NCBI GenBank assembly: GCA_031264605.1
Contig: JAISDQ010000003.1
Coordinates: 1 to 8,261 of the forward strand
Reading direction: 5' to 3'
DNA: 8,261 nt
Origin: Synergistaceae bacterium
GTDB lineage: Bacteria > Synergistota > Synergistia > Synergistales > Synergistaceae
Shown here in pieces: positions 6,566-8,261 of this stretch (its first letter is position 1; every line of letters begins with the position of its first letter). The notes beneath the pieces were generated by a model. It was not told the DNA's origin, searched no databases, and saw only the letters and a list, made by a program, of their open reading frames with translations. The translations under genes and the position numbers were made by a program.

Positions 6566-7210
6566 TTACGGCAATCTTGTCGCAAGATATTCGGCAAGCG
6601 CTTTCACGTCGTAAAAGACCATGCCTGGGTTCATTTTTTCGAGAATTTCCGGCTCCGCCGTGGAGGCCCAGGCGGCGCTCGCGACCGCGCAGGACAATTC
6701 GCGCGCCGACGTGATATCGCTCGGCGCGTCGCCAACATAAAGCGTCTCCTCGGGAGCGGCGCCAAATTTTTCGAGCACTCTCCCTATTCCCTCGGTCTTG
6801 GTGGGACGTTCGGCTATGCCGGTCTCTATGGCGTCGAACGCGTCCGTCATCCCGAATTTTTCGAGCGATATATCGAGCGACCCGCGCGCCTTCCCGGTGA
6901 CGAGCGCGCAGACAGCGCCTCTTCGCTTGATTTCCGCGATGAGTTCCCTTATTCCGTCGAAAGGCTCGGGGCACATCCTGTCGTGAAGTTCCCCGTAACG
7001 TTCGAGATAAAGGGCCAACCCCTCCTTAACCTTACCGGGCAGTATGCCTCTCACCGTTCCTTCCTCAGAAGGGCCGAAGTACCTAGTTATCTCCTCGTCC
7101 GATATATCTCCCCCCGCGAGTTTCCTGAATACCTCGCGGAAAGAGGCGAGAGCCAACGGCAACGTATCGCCGGTCGTGCCGTCGAGATCGAAAATAACGC
7201 ACCTGTACAT
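6566..7210 (-). CDS. HAD-superfamily phosphatase, phosphoglycolate phosphatase/PpaX-like
   Basis: Probable soluble phosphomonoesterase of HAD subfamily I with an alpha-helical cap. The 214 residues carry all four motifs. Motif I is FDLDGTTGDT (7-16), with nucleophile Asp8 and acid/base Asp10. Motif II is Thr105 in LVTGKARG. Motif III is probably Lys138 in ERPTKTEG. Motif IV is YVGDAPSDI (158-166), with metal ligands Asp161 and Asp165. The cap lies between about 16 and 85. The layout matches Gph/PpaX/YjjG-type enzymes acting on small phosphometabolites or pyrophosphate, but substrate cannot be assigned from sequence. Thr13 and Gly14 replace the usual Leu-Val/Phe of motif I, a mild deviation. 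The start is set by GGAGG (minus, 7217-7221) six bases upstream of the ATG. Confidence 0.88.
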   Translation of the reverse strand: MYRCVIFDLDGTTGDTLPLALASFREVFRKLAGGDISDEEITRYFGPSEEGTVRGILPGKVKEGLALYLERYGELHDRMCPEPFDGIRELIAEIKRRGAVCALVTGKARGSLDISLEKFGMTDAFDAIETGIAERPTKTEGIGRVLEKFGAAPEETLYVGDAPSDITSARELSCAVASAAWASTAEPEILEKMNPGMVFYDVKALAEYLATRLP

Positions 7211-7279
7211 AACTTACCTCCAACAGCGCGGCCGGGACGAATTTCGTCTTATATCCCGAACCGCTCACAATTTACGTCT

Positions 7280-7307
7280 ATTATCGCACCAATGAAAATT
7301 ATGTCAT
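7280..7307 (-). promoter_or_regulatory. Sigma-70 promoter of the HAD phosphatase gene
   Basis: On the minus strand ATGACA (7302-7307, five of six consensus bases) and GATAAT (7280-7285, five of six) are separated by 16 bp. Transcription should begin near 7273, giving a leader of about 60 bases that contains the GGAGG ribosome binding site. Confidence 0.5.
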
Positions 7308-7338
7308 TTTAGTCAATATAAGTCATCCGTTTTGTACG

Positions 7339-7358
7339 CGTTTTAAGTTTTAAAAACG
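7339..7358. repeat. Palindrome between the divergent HAD and tpx genes
   Basis: CGTTTT (7339-7344) and AAAACG (7353-7358) form perfect 6-bp arms around an 8-base AT-rich centre. The left arm continues as CGTTTTAA, and the same octamer recurs at 7412-7419 between the tpx promoter and its ribosome binding site. The palindrome sits between the two divergent promoters, a position where a dimeric repressor or redox regulator could act on both. It does not match the PerR consensus. Confidence 0.3.
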
Positions 7359-7389
7359 TACAATTACTCATCAAAAAGACGGAGAGAGA

Positions 7390-7398
7390 TGATATACT
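7390..7398 (+). promoter_or_regulatory. Extended -10 promoter of tpx
   Basis: TG at 7390-7391, one base, then TATACT (7393-7398) makes an extended -10 element with five of six matches to TATAAT. No good -35 box stands 16-18 bp upstream, which is usual for extended -10 promoters. The leader would be about 35 bases. A further TATAAT-like hexamer, TACAAT (7359-7364), also lacks a matched -35 box. Confidence 0.45.
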
Positions 7399-7425
7399 TC
7401 CAAAACAAAATCGTTTTAAATTGCC

Positions 7426-7432
7426 AAGGAGG
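7426..7432 (+). promoter_or_regulatory. Ribosome binding site fixing the tpx start
   Basis: AAGGAGG stands seven bases before the ATG at 7440. An in-frame ATG at 7389 lies at the predicted -10 element and has its purine-rich run directly adjacent, too close to work, so the 17-codon extension is rejected. Confidence 0.85.
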
Positions 7433-7439
7433 TTATATT

Positions 7440-7952
7440 ATGGACCGAAAGGGAATAATAACCATGAAGGGCAACCCACTCACGCTGTCCGGCAGCCCGG
7501 TCAGGGCCGGCGACAAAGCGCCGGATTTTGTGGTATTGGACAAAGATATGAAGGAAAAAAGCCTGAAGGATTACGCCGGCAAAGTCAAGCTGATATCGGT
7601 CACCCCGTCGCTTGACACGCCGGTGTGCGACATTCAGATACACGCGTTCGAGCGGGAAGCGACCGGTATGTCCGATGAAGCGGTGGTTCTCAACATCAGC
7701 GCCGACCTTCCGTTCGCGATAAAACGCTTTTGTTCGGCGGGCGGAATCGAGAGGGTGGAAGCTCTCTCGGATCACCGCGACCTGTCATTCGGAAACGCCT
7801 ACGGCGAAGTGATAAAGGAATTGCGGTTACTGGCGCGTTCGGTATTCGTGATCGACAAAAACGACGCCGTCCGCTATGTCGAACAGTTGAGCGAGGTCAC
7901 TGACGAGCCGGACTACGACGCGGCCCTGAAAGCCCTCAAATCCGCGCTGTGA
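7440..7952 (+). CDS. tpx: Thiol peroxidase, atypical 2-Cys peroxiredoxin
   Basis: Reduces hydrogen peroxide and alkyl hydroperoxides, normally recycled by thioredoxin. The 170 residues match the family length of about 165-170. It opens with the typical Tpx stretch ITMKGNPLTLSGSPVRAGDKAPDF compressed here to positions 7-30. The active-site motif PSLDTPVC (56-63) holds the peroxidatic Cys63 with Thr60. The resolving cysteine is Cys98 in KRFCSAGGI, and the conserved active-site arginine is Arg133 in LLARSVFVID. The only other cysteine is absent, so an intramolecular Cys63-Cys98 disulfide is expected. It is an oxidative-stress enzyme common in anaerobes, it lies divergent to the HAD gene, and a hairpin terminator follows closely. 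Confidence is high because both cysteines and their contexts are in place. Confidence 0.96.
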   Translation: MDRKGIITMKGNPLTLSGSPVRAGDKAPDFVVLDKDMKEKSLKDYAGKVKLISVTPSLDTPVCDIQIHAFEREATGMSDEAVVLNISADLPFAIKRFCSAGGIERVEALSDHRDLSFGNAYGEVIKELRLLARSVFVIDKNDAVRYVEQLSEVTDEPDYDAALKALKSAL

Positions 7953-7962
7953 TAGATTTGGG

Positions 7963-8000
7963 CCAAAAATCGCCCGGCTCCGCCGGCGTGCGGTTTTTGG
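7963..8000 (+). terminator. Hairpin terminator after tpx
   Basis: CCGGC (7974-7978) pairs with GCCGG (7982-7986) over a 3-base loop, extended past a one-base bulge by CG (7971-7972) with CG (7987-7988). Flanking CCAAAAA (7963-7969) pairs with TTTTTGG (7994-8000). The A-run before and T-run after make it potentially active in both directions. It begins 10 bp after the tpx stop. Confidence 0.6.
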
Positions 8001-8022
8001 TATATTGACCGGGAAGACCCTG

Positions 8023-8261
8023 ATGTCCGTTATTTCTCTCGTCCGTCTGTCGGCGGACGACAATGTGGCGTCGGCGCCTTACGGAGGCGGTTTGGGGGAC
8101 GTTTCAGGAGACGTTATCCTTTTATCCGACGTTCCCCCCTGCCATAAAGTGGCTTGCGCCGACATCGCGCCGGGAGAAAGCGTCGTCAAATACGGATTTC
8201 CGATCGGCGTGGCGAGCCGGGTTATAAAAAAGGGCGAGTGGGTGCACGATCACAATATTTG
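8023..8261 (+). CDS. UxaA/altronate dehydratase family SAF-domain protein, N-terminal part
   Basis: First 79 residues of a protein running off the right edge. The visible part is a SAF domain as found at the N-terminus of altronate dehydratase (UxaA), galactarate dehydratase (GarD) and sulfolactate sulfo-lyase small subunits: DDNVASA (12-18), a variable loop with VILLSDVPP (31-39), HKVACADIAPGE (41-52), VKYGFPIGVAS (55-65) and GEWVHDHN (71-78). KYG and VHDHN resemble UxaA more than GarD. The residue before HK is Cys40, where UxaA has Gly and GarD has Ser. Family members are either small stand-alone SAF subunits paired with a large catalytic subunit, or fused proteins of about 400-500 residues. 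The cut prevents deciding. GGGAAG (8011-8016) is a modest ribosome binding site. It starts 22 bp after the tpx terminator and no separate promoter is evident, so read-through from tpx is possible. Confidence 0.85.
   Translation, partial: MSVISLVRLSADDNVASAPYGGGLGDVSGDVILLSDVPPCHKVACADIAPGESVVKYGFPIGVASRVIKKGEWVHDHNI

Noticed and set aside
1..8261. tRNA, rRNA, CRISPR array, insertion sequence or attachment site
   Set aside because: No cloverleaf, no spaced direct repeats, no transposase motifs and no terminal inverted repeats were recognised by eye.

Overview
This is a compact bacterial window of moderately high GC. Coding regions look GC-rich and intergenic regions clearly more AT-rich. Shine-Dalgarno sequences are strong (AAGGAGG, GGGAGG, GGAGG). 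Signals are sigma-70-like, and the substrate-binding protein has a Sec signal but no lipobox, which fits a diderm. The mix of a peptide-type ABC importer, a flavoredoxin-like protein, an atypical 2-Cys peroxiredoxin (Tpx) and a UxaA-family dehydratase would suit an anaerobic amino-acid or peptide fermenter such as a member of the Synergistota. That placement is inference from gene content, not a sequence match.

Layout. Positions 1-368 hold no convincing gene, but they contain an inverted repeat, a 9-bp direct repeat and a perfect-consensus sigma-70 promoter (TTGACA, 18 bp, TATAAT). That promoter drives a five-gene plus-strand operon ending at 5838: a family 5 solute-binding protein, a DppB-type permease, a DppC-type permease and two Dpp/Opp-type ATPases. 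All four gene junctions overlap by 4 or 8 bases, so translation is probably coupled throughout. After a 12-bp gap come two minus-strand genes, a flavoredoxin-like flavin reductase-domain protein (5851-6444) and a HAD phosphatase (6566-7210). A 229-bp divergent promoter region separates the HAD gene from tpx (7440-7952), which is followed by a hairpin terminator. The N-terminal SAF domain of a UxaA/altronate dehydratase-type protein then runs off the right edge.

The operon encodes a complete ABC importer: binding protein, two membrane subunits and two ATPases, presumably for peptides or another family 5 ligand. The most striking point is the binding protein. Its two halves are in the reverse of the usual order. 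The mature chain starts where a normal family 5 protein is about half way (just after the RNPxYW motif) and ends exactly at that motif, with the normal N-terminal lobe following the normal C-terminal lobe. It reads as a natural circular permutation with a signal peptide and promoter of its own. The DppC-type subunit also carries an unusually large extracytoplasmic insertion, and the second ATPase has a non-standard D-loop. These three oddities in one operon suggest an importer that has diverged from the standard Dpp/Opp design.
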